Source: Spartobacteria bacterium UBA695
GTDB lineage: Bacteria > Verrucomicrobiota > Verrucomicrobiia > Chthoniobacterales > Chthoniobacteraceae
Direction: 5' to 3'
Length of the DNA stretch: 64,000 nucleotides
Assembly (NCBI GenBank): GCA_002298145.1
Contig: DBMP01000013.1
Coordinates: 248,001 to 312,000 of the forward strand
Part shown: positions 28,207-35,602 of the stretch, in pieces
How the letters are laid out: every line of letters starts with the position of its first letter
Numbering within the stretch: position 1 is the stretch's first letter
The notes under the pieces: model-generated
Databases searched by the model: none
Told to the model about the DNA's origin: nothing
Seen by the model: the letters and a program-made list of their open reading frames with translations, nothing else
Made by a program: the position numbers and the translations under genes

Positions 28207-29916
28207 TTAACTTTGGTGATAGTGATGCGCGAGGACCATGAAGGTGCTTGCGGTCCAGGTAAACGCCTTATCTCGGAGCGGCTCACCCGTTATCGCATCG
28301 TAGTTTTCGGCAAATCCACTTTTGGCGCAGAGTCGGCAAAAGCGCGTGGCGATATCGCGCGCAAGATCGTGTTCTCCCAGCCGCGCGAGGCCATCCACAA
28401 TGATAAGCGTGGAAGGGCCCCAAATGGGGCCGCGCCAATATCCATCCGATTGATAAAGCGGGGAGGCCGGATTCTCCGTGGCAGGTCCCCACTGGGTAAG
28501 ATGGCGTCGAACCTCCGCCACAACGATCGGCCGCAGCGTCTCCGGCAAGTGCTCCCCGAGCACGACAGGCAAACAGCCAAAGAGGCTATCGGAACGTTCC
28601 GCCACACTTCCGTCCGTTGCGCGGCGGGCGAGAAATTTCCTCCCGTCCCAAAGACGTTCGAGCAAACGCGACATCAGCGCTTCAGCCTGGGTGGTCCACC
28701 GTGCCGCCTCCGCCGTCCGCCCCAGCCTTGTAGCACACGCCGCCACTGTCTTGAGTTGGAGATACAAAAAGGCCGCGAGATCCGCACTTTCAATAGGGAA
28801 TCCAATATCGAACACCGTTGCGTTATCCCATCCGGAGTCGTTCCCGTGATAATACCTTGGGAGGCCTTCCGCACCGCCGCGCATTTCCAGCCACCACCGG
28901 GAATGAAGCGAGAGCTTTTCGTAAACTTGCTCCAAGCGATCTCCCTGGATCATTTCCGGGTTCGCCTGCATCATGCGTTGCAGGATCCAGCCATGCACGG
29001 GCGGTTTTACAAAGCCAAAGCAAACGGTGGTATCATCAATCAAGTCCGGCAATTGGCCTCGCTCCGTCTGAAAATCAAACAAGAGCATGAAAGTGTCCCA
29101 AGCCAAATCCGGATGCGCGAAACTGAGCCCATAGGCATTAAACGCATGGTCCCAGCTCCACACGTGCGTCATCCAGTTCTTGCTCATGAACATAGCCGGG
29201 CGCTTCAAAAAACCTGATGCGCCCACGCAGGCCGACCAGTTGATGTAGGCAGCAAGCCGTGCCGCCTCGCAAAACTCCGCCGATACCTTCATGTACGGAG
29301 CCGCGAAAGCAGCAAACTCCGCATAGACCTTTGCCACAGCATCCTCAAACTTCGCGCCATGGGATCTCGCCGGGCATTCCGAGACGAAATCTTCAAGGGC
29401 CAGTTCGCCGATTCCATCCGCGCCCGGCAAGATATCCGCATGCATCCGAGGGCAATTTTCGATGCCCCAGGCCGCATCCACCTCAAGCCTGCCGCGCAAC
29501 GGAACGATTCGGTAAAGGCGTCTTGCGCTATAAACGTTAAAAATCCAAGACCCCGCTGGCTCAACGATGGCACAGTTAAATCGGCCCGTTTGAACCTCCA
29601 GCCGCAGCCCGACGCCCTCCATGCGAATCAGCATTTCGTCCGGCTCCGAAATGCAAATCCGCACGATCCCGGCCCCCGTGATCATCCGCAGCTCAGCGGG
29701 CCGCGTTTCATAGGAACAAGGCACAGGCTCTCCATCCTTGAGGACCGACAAACGCATCACACACGGCTCGGCATCGCCGTGCACACAGCGGAGCCACAAT
29801 CCCTCTTGGCTTTCTCCCGTGGATGATGCGCCATGCGCGAGGATCGAAAATGCGTGGTAGGACCCAAACCGGCTAAAGGGTAGGGCATCAAGCGGTGAGG
29901 GAATAGGACGGTGCAT
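28207..29916 (-). CDS. GH63/MGH1-like glycoside hydrolase
   Basis: 569 residues from the ATG at 29916; an in-frame GTG at 29976 is the alternative. An N-terminal beta-sandwich (about 1-200) is followed by an (alpha/alpha)6 barrel with the GH63-type landmarks. SKNWMTHVWSWDHAFNAYGL is the entry motif, GNDSGWDNAT holds the likely general acid Asp, GYWRGPIWGPSTLIIVDGL is strongly conserved, and GFAENYDAITGEP holds the likely catalytic base Glu. There is no signal peptide, so it probably trims imported oligosaccharides with alpha-linked glucose or mannose. Operator copy C lies about 90 bp upstream, and the regulator gene at 30219 is adjacent on the same strand. Confidence 0.8.
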   Translation of the reverse strand: MHRPIPSPLDALPFSRFGSYHAFSILAHGASSTGESQEGLWLRCVHGDAEPCVMRLSVLKDGEPVPCSYETRPAELRMITGAGIVRICISEPDEMLIRMEGVGLRLEVQTGRFNCAIVEPAGSWIFNVYSARRLYRIVPLRGRLEVDAAWGIENCPRMHADILPGADGIGELALEDFVSECPARSHGAKFEDAVAKVYAEFAAFAAPYMKVSAEFCEAARLAAYINWSACVGASGFLKRPAMFMSKNWMTHVWSWDHAFNAYGLSFAHPDLAWDTFMLLFDFQTERGQLPDLIDDTTVCFGFVKPPVHGWILQRMMQANPEMIQGDRLEQVYEKLSLHSRWWLEMRGGAEGLPRYYHGNDSGWDNATVFDIGFPIESADLAAFLYLQLKTVAACATRLGRTAEAARWTTQAEALMSRLLERLWDGRKFLARRATDGSVAERSDSLFGCLPVVLGEHLPETLRPIVVAEVRRHLTQWGPATENPASPLYQSDGYWRGPIWGPSTLIIVDGLARLGEHDLARDIATRFCRLCAKSGFAENYDAITGEPLRDKAFTWTASTFMVLAHHYHQS

Positions 29917-30003
29917 TGAAGAAAAAAGAGAGTTCTCAACTACACTGCGGGCCAATCCGGTTCCATTGCGGCTCACGAAAATAGCTCGCTGTAGTTTCTT
30001 TTA

Positions 30004-30021
30004 TGGAATAATGCCAATATT
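30004..30021 (-). promoter_or_regulatory. Candidate operator, copy C
   Basis: TGGAATAATGCCAATATT, identical to copy B. It lies 88-105 bp before the ATG at 29916, or 28-45 bp before the alternative GTG. Confidence 0.65.
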
Positions 30022-30218
30022 AACCCGAAGGCAAGCCAAAGTTATCTTTTCCTGCACGCACGTTTTTCTGGCGTGATCGGTTTAAAGCAATCCAGAGCAG
30101 CCGGAATGAAGCTCCCTGCAGCTATGACACGAAGAACGATTGCTTTGGGTAATCTGCCTGTTGTGGCAATTCCGGGAACCCTGGATCGGATTCCCCGCCA
30201 ACACTCACCTGCCAGGCT

Positions 30219-31310
30219 CTAACCTTCCGACCCCTTTTCGGGAGCGATTTTAAACTTCAGCTCCTCATACTTGGTCTCTTTGCCTTGATAGACCATCGAT
30301 ACCTGTTTTAACAGCGCATTGGCCACTTCTTTGACGCTCGATACGGCATACGTAACGTGAAGGGGGCAAAAGAGCTTCACCTCGTCATTTTTGTGCAAAA
30401 CAACACGCAAGTCTTCCGGGACGCGCACTTGGTGAGCCATCATAGCCATGATTACCCCTCGCGCGAGGCTGTCAGGATAGACAAACAGTCCTTCGGGCTT
30501 CTTTTTTCCAGCCCAAAGCTTGTTAAACCCCTCGTAACCAAAGCTTTCAAAACAAGACTCGCCAAATCCGTCATCGTCAATCGCCGGATTAATGATCCAG
30601 TTCGGCGCGGTTTTTAAGCCCAGCGCTTCACATTGCCCATAGAAGCTGTCAAAAAACACCGTCGCATTCGGTTTCATGGAGACAATGAGCCCTACGCTGC
30701 GGGCTCCTCCTTTACGAATGCTCCCAAGAGCAGTCTCCATGAGGCTGGCATAATCCCATGCAACACTGGTCGGGGTACGGGCACCCAAAAAAGCCACAGG
30801 CACAGGAAACTTCCGCAGCCACGCTAAATGCATTGGGTCGGCGAGAGTACTGATGATTCCCTCAATCTCCCGATCTTTTGCCGCCTTTTCCATTTCAGGC
30901 AGACAGGAAGTTTGCAAATGGGGGGGGCGATGGTCCACCCAGATCCGTGTCGCAATCCCCTGCGCGGCGGCTTGCTTCTGAAGCTTATCATGCAGCGCCT
31001 GCAAATAGTGCGCACGAGGATCCAAGTGAATATTGGAAGAATGATAAATGCCGATCTTAGACAACGTCGGCTTGCGCTCCGACACATAGGTGCCGACCTT
31101 GCGCGTGCGGGTAATCAATCCCTCCCGAACCAATTCCGTGAGGGCATGGTGAATCGTTTTGACATCTGCTCCCGACTGAGCGGCCAACTCGGCGGTAGAC
31201 GGCAATTTGGTCCCCGGAGGCCAGTCATTTTTAGTGATCTTTTTCCGGATCTGTTCCGCAACCTGCTTCCAGATAACCTTCGGTCGCTGAACATCTAAGT
31301 CAAAATTCAT
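30219..31310 (-). CDS. GntR-type DNA-binding domain fused to LacI-type sensor
   Basis: 363 residues. Residues 10-75 are a GntR winged helix: WKQVAEQIRKKITKNDWPPG, TKLPSTAELAAQSGADVKTI, HHALTELVREGLITRTRKVG. The remainder (about 85-350) is a LacI/periplasmic-binding-like sensor, with SKIGIYHSSNIHLDPRAHYL and KPEGLFVYPDSLARGVIMAMM. Such hybrids (LacI-GntR chimeras, AraR-like) bind sugars and repress utilisation genes. It is the only regulator at this end of the locus and is a candidate to act on the three 18-bp operators. Its own promoter overlaps a different inverted repeat, so autorepression is likely. Confidence 0.85.
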   Translation of the reverse strand: MNFDLDVQRPKVIWKQVAEQIRKKITKNDWPPGTKLPSTAELAAQSGADVKTIHHALTELVREGLITRTRKVGTYVSERKPTLSKIGIYHSSNIHLDPRAHYLQALHDKLQKQAAAQGIATRIWVDHRPPHLQTSCLPEMEKAAKDREIEGIISTLADPMHLAWLRKFPVPVAFLGARTPTSVAWDYASLMETALGSIRKGGARSVGLIVSMKPNATVFFDSFYGQCEALGLKTAPNWIINPAIDDDGFGESCFESFGYEGFNKLWAGKKKPEGLFVYPDSLARGVIMAMMAHQVRVPEDLRVVLHKNDEVKLFCPLHVTYAVSSVKEVANALLKQVSMVYQGKETKYEELKFKIAPEKGSEG

Positions 31311-31324
31311 ATATCTCCCGAAGG

Positions 31325-31353
31325 AATAAACCCACTTTATACCCTAGTGTCAA
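31325..31353 (-). promoter_or_regulatory. Sigma70-like promoter of the GntR-LacI regulator
   Basis: On the minus strand TTGACA, 17-bp spacer, TTTATT. The -35 lies inside an inverted repeat, TAGTG (31345-31349) and CACTA (31360-31364), flanked by ACCC and GGGT. The start codon is only 15 bp from the -10, so the leader is very short; a GGGAG Shine-Dalgarno sits just before the ATG. Confidence 0.55.
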
Positions 31354-31364
31354 TAAAATCACTA

Positions 31365-31767
31365 AAGGGTGGAGATTTTCGCTTGGGACCACCCCTTTTG
31401 TGGTCGAATTCCTGAATTTCTCTGCTCACTCGGGCTCAATCTTTTCAATCGGCTTCCCAACTCCCTCCGCTTTGCTTCCATCGGTTCGGTCGCCAAAAAA
31501 TCCAGCCTAAGACGGCGTGCAATGAATGAGAGCGCTAGTTTGGCACCGAGCTTTTTCCTTCAATGGCACTCGAAAGGGTGCACAGAAGCCCTCTTACCAC
31601 ACGCGGTTGGGAGCAGTTTTCGCAACCGGCGTACAAAATGCACCTGATTGCCAAGCAGGCACCCGGGAGGCAGACCTGGAGGTAGAACTTTTTGCCCCGT
31701 TGCCAAAGTCCCTATATTCGCTTGCGAAGCGCGGTGCAAACTGCTTTGAATGGCGGCGTCCGCTCAC
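31365..31767. other. Gene-free stretch before tRNA-Leu
   Basis: About 400 bp between the regulator promoter and tRNA-Leu. Short frames exist but show no conserved motif or Shine-Dalgarno. It marks the change from the lower-GC carbohydrate locus to the GC-rich core. I see no repeat or integrase remnant in it. Confidence 0.5.
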
Positions 31768-31849
31768 GCCGGGGTGGCGAAATTGGCAGACGCGCCAGAC
31801 TTAGGATCTGGTGGAGCAATCCTTAGGGGTTCGAGTCCCCTCCCCGGCA
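31768..31849 (+). tRNA. tRNA-Leu (anticodon UAG)
   Basis: Acceptor stem GCCGGGG / CCCCGGC, D-arm GGCGAAATTGGCAGACGC, anticodon stem CCAGA / TCTGG with loop CTTAGGA (anticodon TAG), a long class II variable arm and T-loop GGTTCGAGTCCC. CCA is not encoded. Confidence 0.97.
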
Positions 31850-31988
31850 CTTTTCTCCAAAAATCCTTACAGCTTCCTGATATCCTGACAGTAGGGAGGA
31901 ACTATTCTTGCTTGGGGGAGACCTGCGGATTCACAGACCCGCGAGCCCAGCATGCGAAGGTGTATATTTGAGGGATGCCTTCTATCGA

Positions 31989-32011
31989 AACCCGCTCGAG
32001 ATGAGCGGGTT
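31989..32011 (-). terminator. Hairpin after tRNA-Lys
   Basis: Perfect 9-bp stem AACCCGCTC / GAGCGGGTT with a 5-nt loop, immediately 3' of tRNA-Lys on the minus strand. The following T content is weak, so it is a probable terminator or processing signal. Confidence 0.55.
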
Positions 32012-32012
32012 A

Positions 32013-32088
32013 TGGTGCACCCCCTGGGACTCGAACCCAGAACCTAGTGATTAAGAGTCACGTGCTCTACCGATTGAGCTAGGGATGC
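32013..32088 (-). tRNA. tRNA-Lys (anticodon CUU)
   Basis: Minus strand: acceptor GCATCCC pairing with GGGGTGC (one G-U), D-arm TAGCTCAATCGGTAGAGCA, anticodon loop with CTT, T-arm GGGTTCGAGTCCC, CCA encoded. 76 nt. Confidence 0.97.
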
Positions 32089-32232
32089 CTTTCCGTTTGG
32101 GGGTGGGCAAGATGTCGTTTGACGGCCAATTTGTCAATGCCACAAATCACTTTTTTCGAAAAACTCCGCAAAAACTGGATTTCATAGGCAAAAATGGCCA
32201 AGTTGGAGCCTCGTTGCTGCTTTCTTATCCCC

Positions 32233-33168
32233 ATGAAATCGATCTTCCTTTTCCTCCAGGTCTTCCTTCTCTGCGCTGCCGCCGCCTTTGGCGCTCTGAA
32301 ACGCGCCGATCACGTTTTCATCATCAGCTTTGATCAGGGGGCGCCCGCCGGGATCCAAAAAGCCGAGATGCCTGTTTTTAAGGCCATGGCCGCCGAGGGA
32401 AGCCATACATGGCAGGCCTACACGATCGTCCCGAGCATCACGCTGCCCTCCCATACGTCCATGCTCACCGGGGTCGGTATCCAGAAGCACCAGGTGCTTT
32501 GGAACGATTACCAGCCGGACAAGGGGCCGGTGGGTGTGCCGACGGTCTTCAGTATTGCCAAGGAGCACGGGTTTACCACGGCCCTTTTTGCCACGAAGGA
32601 GAAATTCAAGACGCTGGTGCGGCCGGGCAGCGTGGATACGTTTGTCGTGCCGGAGCCGCCCGTGGCCCAGGGGGTGGCCGATGCCTGTGCCGCCGAGGTG
32701 CTCAAGAGTAAGCCGAATCTTTGCTTCATCCATTTTGGCGATCCCGACGTGGCCGGGCATAAGTTTGGCATGAATTCGCCGGAGAAAATGAAGGCGTTTG
32801 CCGAGTGTGACGCGGCCTTGAAGACGATCCGCGAGGCGGTCAAGGCGGCGGGGATTGAGGCCTCGAGCGTTTTTATTCTAACGGCTGACCATGGCGGGCA
32901 CGACGTTCCCGAGGTGAAGGACGGCCAGCCAACGGGGAAAATCTACGGCTCCCACGGCTCGCCCGCCAAGGAGGATGTGGAGATCCCCTGGGTGGCCTGG
33001 GGCAAGGAGGTGAAGCCGGGATTCGAGATCGCGGCCCCGGTGGTGATCTACGACACGGCGGCCACCGCGCTTTGGCTGCTCGGGATCGATCCGCCGGAGA
33101 GTTTCTGGGGGCGGCCGGTCGCTTCGGCTTTCGCGCCTGTTCCGGTGGCGGCGGCTCAAAAGCCGTGA
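32233..33168 (+). CDS. Secreted type I phosphodiesterase / nucleotide pyrophosphatase-like protein
   Basis: 311 residues. The signal peptide (MKSIFLFLQVFLLCAAAAFG) fixes the start at 32233 instead of an upstream frame start. The alkaline-phosphatase-superfamily metal motifs are in order. HVFIISFDQG has the first Asp, ITLPSHTSMLTG contains the Ser/Thr nucleophile region, HFGDPDVAGHKFG gives Asp and His, ILTADHGGHD gives Asp-His, and IYGSHGS gives the final His. It should hydrolyse phosphodiesters or pyrophosphates in the periplasm with two zinc ions. Substrate unknown. At about 310 residues it is somewhat short for the family. Confidence 0.85.
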   Translation: MKSIFLFLQVFLLCAAAAFGALKRADHVFIISFDQGAPAGIQKAEMPVFKAMAAEGSHTWQAYTIVPSITLPSHTSMLTGVGIQKHQVLWNDYQPDKGPVGVPTVFSIAKEHGFTTALFATKEKFKTLVRPGSVDTFVVPEPPVAQGVADACAAEVLKSKPNLCFIHFGDPDVAGHKFGMNSPEKMKAFAECDAALKTIREAVKAAGIEASSVFILTADHGGHDVPEVKDGQPTGKIYGSHGSPAKEDVEIPWVAWGKEVKPGFEIAAPVVIYDTAATALWLLGIDPPESFWGRPVASAFAPVPVAAAQKP

Positions 33169-33250
33169 GTTTTTTGTAACCAGAGGAGGGGGGATGGCGT
33201 TCTTTCTCGTGAAGCGGCAGGTCCGCTTTTCGAAAAAAATAAGCATTTCT

Positions 33251-33706
33251 ATGAAAACTGTTTTTGCCACCATTACCCCGGTTCTAGTCTGCGCGGTCGC
33301 GATGATCGCCGCCGTTCCCTTGGCGAGCGCGAAGGACGCCTCCCAGGCTGGGGCGGGCCATCGGCTGGAGAAAATCTTTGGCGACACGCCGCTTTCCCCG
33401 GAGCAAAAGGAAAAAGTGCGCGCAATCTTTAAAGCCCACCGCGCGGAGCTTCGCACCGTTCGGGAAAAGACGGAGGCGGCTCACCTCGCGCTGACCGAGG
33501 CCACCAAGGGGGCTGATTCCGCCGCTGTTGCCAGCGCGGCCGCCCGGGTGGGCGACGCCGCCCGCGACCGGGCGCTGCTTCACGCGCGGATCGCGAGTGA
33601 AATCCGCCCGCTCCTGACGCCCGAGCAGATTAAGAGCCTGGACGCCTTCCGGGCCGAGCCCCGGCACCGGGCCCGCGCGGCGGCTGCCTTCGGCTCGAAT
33701 TCGTGA
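33251..33706 (+). CDS. Spy/CpxP-like periplasmic protein
   Basis: 151 residues. The signal peptide (VFATITPVLVCAVAMIAAVPLASA) begins at the ATG at 33251; a longer in-frame start at 33194 would bury it. The mature part is helical, with two LTxxQ-like motifs, LSPEQKEKVRAIFKAHR and LTPEQIKSLDAFR, as in Spy/CpxP chaperones and LTXXQ proteins. It is followed 31 bp later by an ECF sigma gene, so it may be the periplasmic arm of an envelope-stress module. Confidence 0.75.
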   Translation: MKTVFATITPVLVCAVAMIAAVPLASAKDASQAGAGHRLEKIFGDTPLSPEQKEKVRAIFKAHRAELRTVREKTEAAHLALTEATKGADSAAVASAAARVGDAARDRALLHARIASEIRPLLTPEQIKSLDAFRAEPRHRARAAAAFGSNS

Positions 33707-33737
33707 TCGCCTTGCCACATAGGTCTCCCTTTTGCCC

Positions 33738-34325
33738 ATGCCGTTGCCGCCTGAACCGCCGCCCCTTGCCGCCGACGATGATCTGCCCTGGGTGCGGCGC
33801 GCGCAGGCGGGGGATCTGGAGGCCTTCGATACGCTGGTCGCCCGGCATCAATCCGCCATGAGCGCGCTCCTTTACCGCTTTGCCCCGAACCGGTCTGACC
33901 TGGAGGACCTGGTGCAGGAGACCTTCTTGCGCGCGTGGCGGGCGCTCGCGGGTTGGCGGGCGGAGAAGCCTTTCCTCCACTGGCTCAAGCGGATCGCCGT
34001 GCGCGTGGGGCTGGACTATTGCCGCGCCCGCCGCCGGTCCCCGTTTTCGCAGTTGGTGGAGGCGCGCGATGGCGACCCGTTTGAGGGGATGGCCGCTGCC
34101 GAATCCGCCTCCGCGCCGTGCGAGGCCGGGGAGGTCCAGGCCATTCTCGCGCAGTTGCCGCCAGACGACCGGGCTCTGATGACCTTGCTTTACCTCAACG
34201 AAATGCCGTTGGCCGAGGTGGCCGGGCATTTCGGCTGGAGCCTCGCCAATGCCAAAATCCGGGCCTTCCGCGCCCGGCATCGCCTCAAAACCCTGCTTAA
34301 ACGCCATGGATACACCCTTGAATAA
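33738..34325 (+). CDS. ECF-type RNA polymerase sigma factor
   Basis: 195 residues; the ATG at 33738 is preferred over TTG at 33732. Region 2 reads FDTLVARHQSAMSALLYRFA, then DLEDLVQETFLRAWRAL (the core-binding and -10 helix). Region 4 reads LPPDDRALMTLLYLNEMPLA, then EVAGHFGWSLANAKIRAFRA (HTH). The linker is short. It overlaps the next small membrane gene by 20 bp, the usual arrangement for a sigma factor and its membrane anti-sigma. Confidence 0.9.
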   Translation: MPLPPEPPPLAADDDLPWVRRAQAGDLEAFDTLVARHQSAMSALLYRFAPNRSDLEDLVQETFLRAWRALAGWRAEKPFLHWLKRIAVRVGLDYCRARRRSPFSQLVEARDGDPFEGMAAAESASAPCEAGEVQAILAQLPPDDRALMTLLYLNEMPLAEVAGHFGWSLANAKIRAFRARHRLKTLLKRHGYTLE

Positions 34326-34614
34326 TCCGACGAAATCGTGGGCCCGCCTGACGGCGCAAGCCCGCCTTGCCCGCCCGCCCGGGGACCTCGATGTGCGCCA
34401 CTTGGTCCGTAATGCGCTGGAGGTTCAGCAGCGGCTCCCCCGCGCCCGGGAACGGAGCCTCTGGGAGGAGTTGGCTGCGATGGGGCAGGTCCGAGCCGTC
34501 CGGGCGGCGCTGGCGTTTGGCGGCGTGGCGGCGGCCCTGGCGCTATGGAATGGGCTCGACGCCGTCGCGGGCCTTGGCGTAGCTATGGACATCCTTTACT
34601 CCCTGCTCCCGTGA
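34306..34614 (+). CDS. Small membrane protein, candidate anti-sigma factor
   Basis: 102 residues; the ATG at 34306 lies within the end of the sigma gene. Residues about 60-95 form a hydrophobic segment (VRAALAFGGVAAALALWNGL). The N-terminal cytoplasmic part has no zinc-binding HxxxCxxC motif. Position and topology support an anti-sigma role, but the sequence itself does not prove it. Its stop overlaps the next start (TGATG). Confidence 0.6.
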   Translation: MDTPLNNPTKSWARLTAQARLARPPGDLDVRHLVRNALEVQQRLPRARERSLWEELAAMGQVRAVRAALAFGGVAAALALWNGLDAVAGLGVAMDILYSLLP

Positions 34615-35087
34615 TGAACCCGAACCCACCCGGCGACACGCCCCTCTCTCCCGCCTTGAAGATCCGCTGGAAGGCTCTACTCCTGCTCGTGGTTGTCTTT
34701 GGGCTCGGGGCCGGTATCGGCGTTGGCGCGACGCTCTATTACGTCCGCTCGCAGGTCCGTTACGCGATGTTACATCCGTTCGCCGACCGGGGGCGTCTCG
34801 ACCGCCTGGCCGCGCGGGTGGAGGCGAACCTTTCCCGCTCGCTCGACCTCGACGCCGCCGAGCGCCAAGCCGTGCACGAGGAGCTGGCCGTGAGCGTGAA
34901 ACAGGCCCGGCAACTGCGTCGGCGGAATTCCGTGGAATCGAGGATGCTCGTTCGCGACGCGCTCGCACGGATCGAAAAGCGCCTCCCTGCCGACAAGCAG
35001 GCGAAGCTCAGGCAGAAAGCCGAGGACCGCCTGGGCCGCTGGGGGCTGCGCGCTGGCGGGCCGGATGAGCCTGCGGAAAAAGAATAA
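34614..35087 (+). CDS. Membrane-anchored Spy/CpxP-like (heavy-metal-resistance-type) protein
   Basis: 157 residues. One transmembrane helix at about 22-44 (ALLLLVVVFGLGAGIGVGAT) is followed by a charged helical periplasmic domain, with LDLDAAERQAVHEELAVSVK and a second helix pair typical of periplasmic heavy-metal-sensor/Spy-like proteins. The start overlaps the previous stop (TGATG), so it is translationally coupled to the sigma operon and likely takes part in signal sensing. Confidence 0.65.
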   Translation: MNPNPPGDTPLSPALKIRWKALLLLVVVFGLGAGIGVGATLYYVRSQVRYAMLHPFADRGRLDRLAARVEANLSRSLDLDAAERQAVHEELAVSVKQARQLRRRNSVESRMLVRDALARIEKRLPADKQAKLRQKAEDRLGRWGLRAGGPDEPAEKE

Positions 35088-35134
35088 GATTTTAGCTGTG
35101 CTCGCGTTTCTTTGTCGCACAAGAATGGTGCCTT

Positions 35135-35584
35135 ATGGATTTCAACGACCTGATTCCCGAAATGCGGGAGTGGAATGACGGGAAGGGGATTGGTATTGAG
35201 GCATGGGTTGGATGCACAGGCAATTTTCAGCTGGCCGTTGGATACAGCGTAGTTTTTTGGCCGCAGTTTGTTGAGTTTGAGGGCTACGTCTTGAGGAAAG
35301 GCTTTTCATTGGATTCGCTTCGTGGGTTTGAAAGCCAAAACCATGGAGAGCGGCGCCCCGTTGAGGCGGTGATGAACCATCTGCATATTGCCGATATCCA
35401 GCGATATGGCTGCGAGGATCTCACGCGGGAGCGCGTAGTTTATCTTGGGGGAGTTCTTAAAGAAATCTACCAGGTAAAGCTTGCGTGGCAGTTTCCATCC
35501 AAACGCTTCGAAGTCGTATTCCAGGACGATGATTCCGAGGATCTTTTGGATTACCAGATTACGTTTTTCCAAACGGAGCCCTGA
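35135..35584 (+). CDS. Hypothetical protein, low-GC orphan
   Basis: 149 residues, no signal peptide, aromatic- and acid-rich, unrecognised. It resembles in general character the small acidic proteins that serve as immunity partners (WVGCTGNFQLAVGYS; FQDDDSEDLLDYQITFF), but no such family can be named. One sampled line of this gene has 27 of 60 G+C, while a line of the preceding gene has 46 of 60, so it is probably a recent arrival. It stands between the sigma operon and mnmA with no strong Shine-Dalgarno. Confidence 0.6.
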   Translation: MDFNDLIPEMREWNDGKGIGIEAWVGCTGNFQLAVGYSVVFWPQFVEFEGYVLRKGFSLDSLRGFESQNHGERRPVEAVMNHLHIADIQRYGCEDLTRERVVYLGGVLKEIYQVKLAWQFPSKRFEVVFQDDDSEDLLDYQITFFQTEP

Positions 35585-35602
35585 AGACTCTTTTCCCGCC
35601 CT

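Noticed and set aside
21362..30021. The 18-bp element as a sigma54 promoter (TGGCA core)
   Set aside because: The GC of the -12 element is missing at the required 10-bp distance from GG in all three copies.
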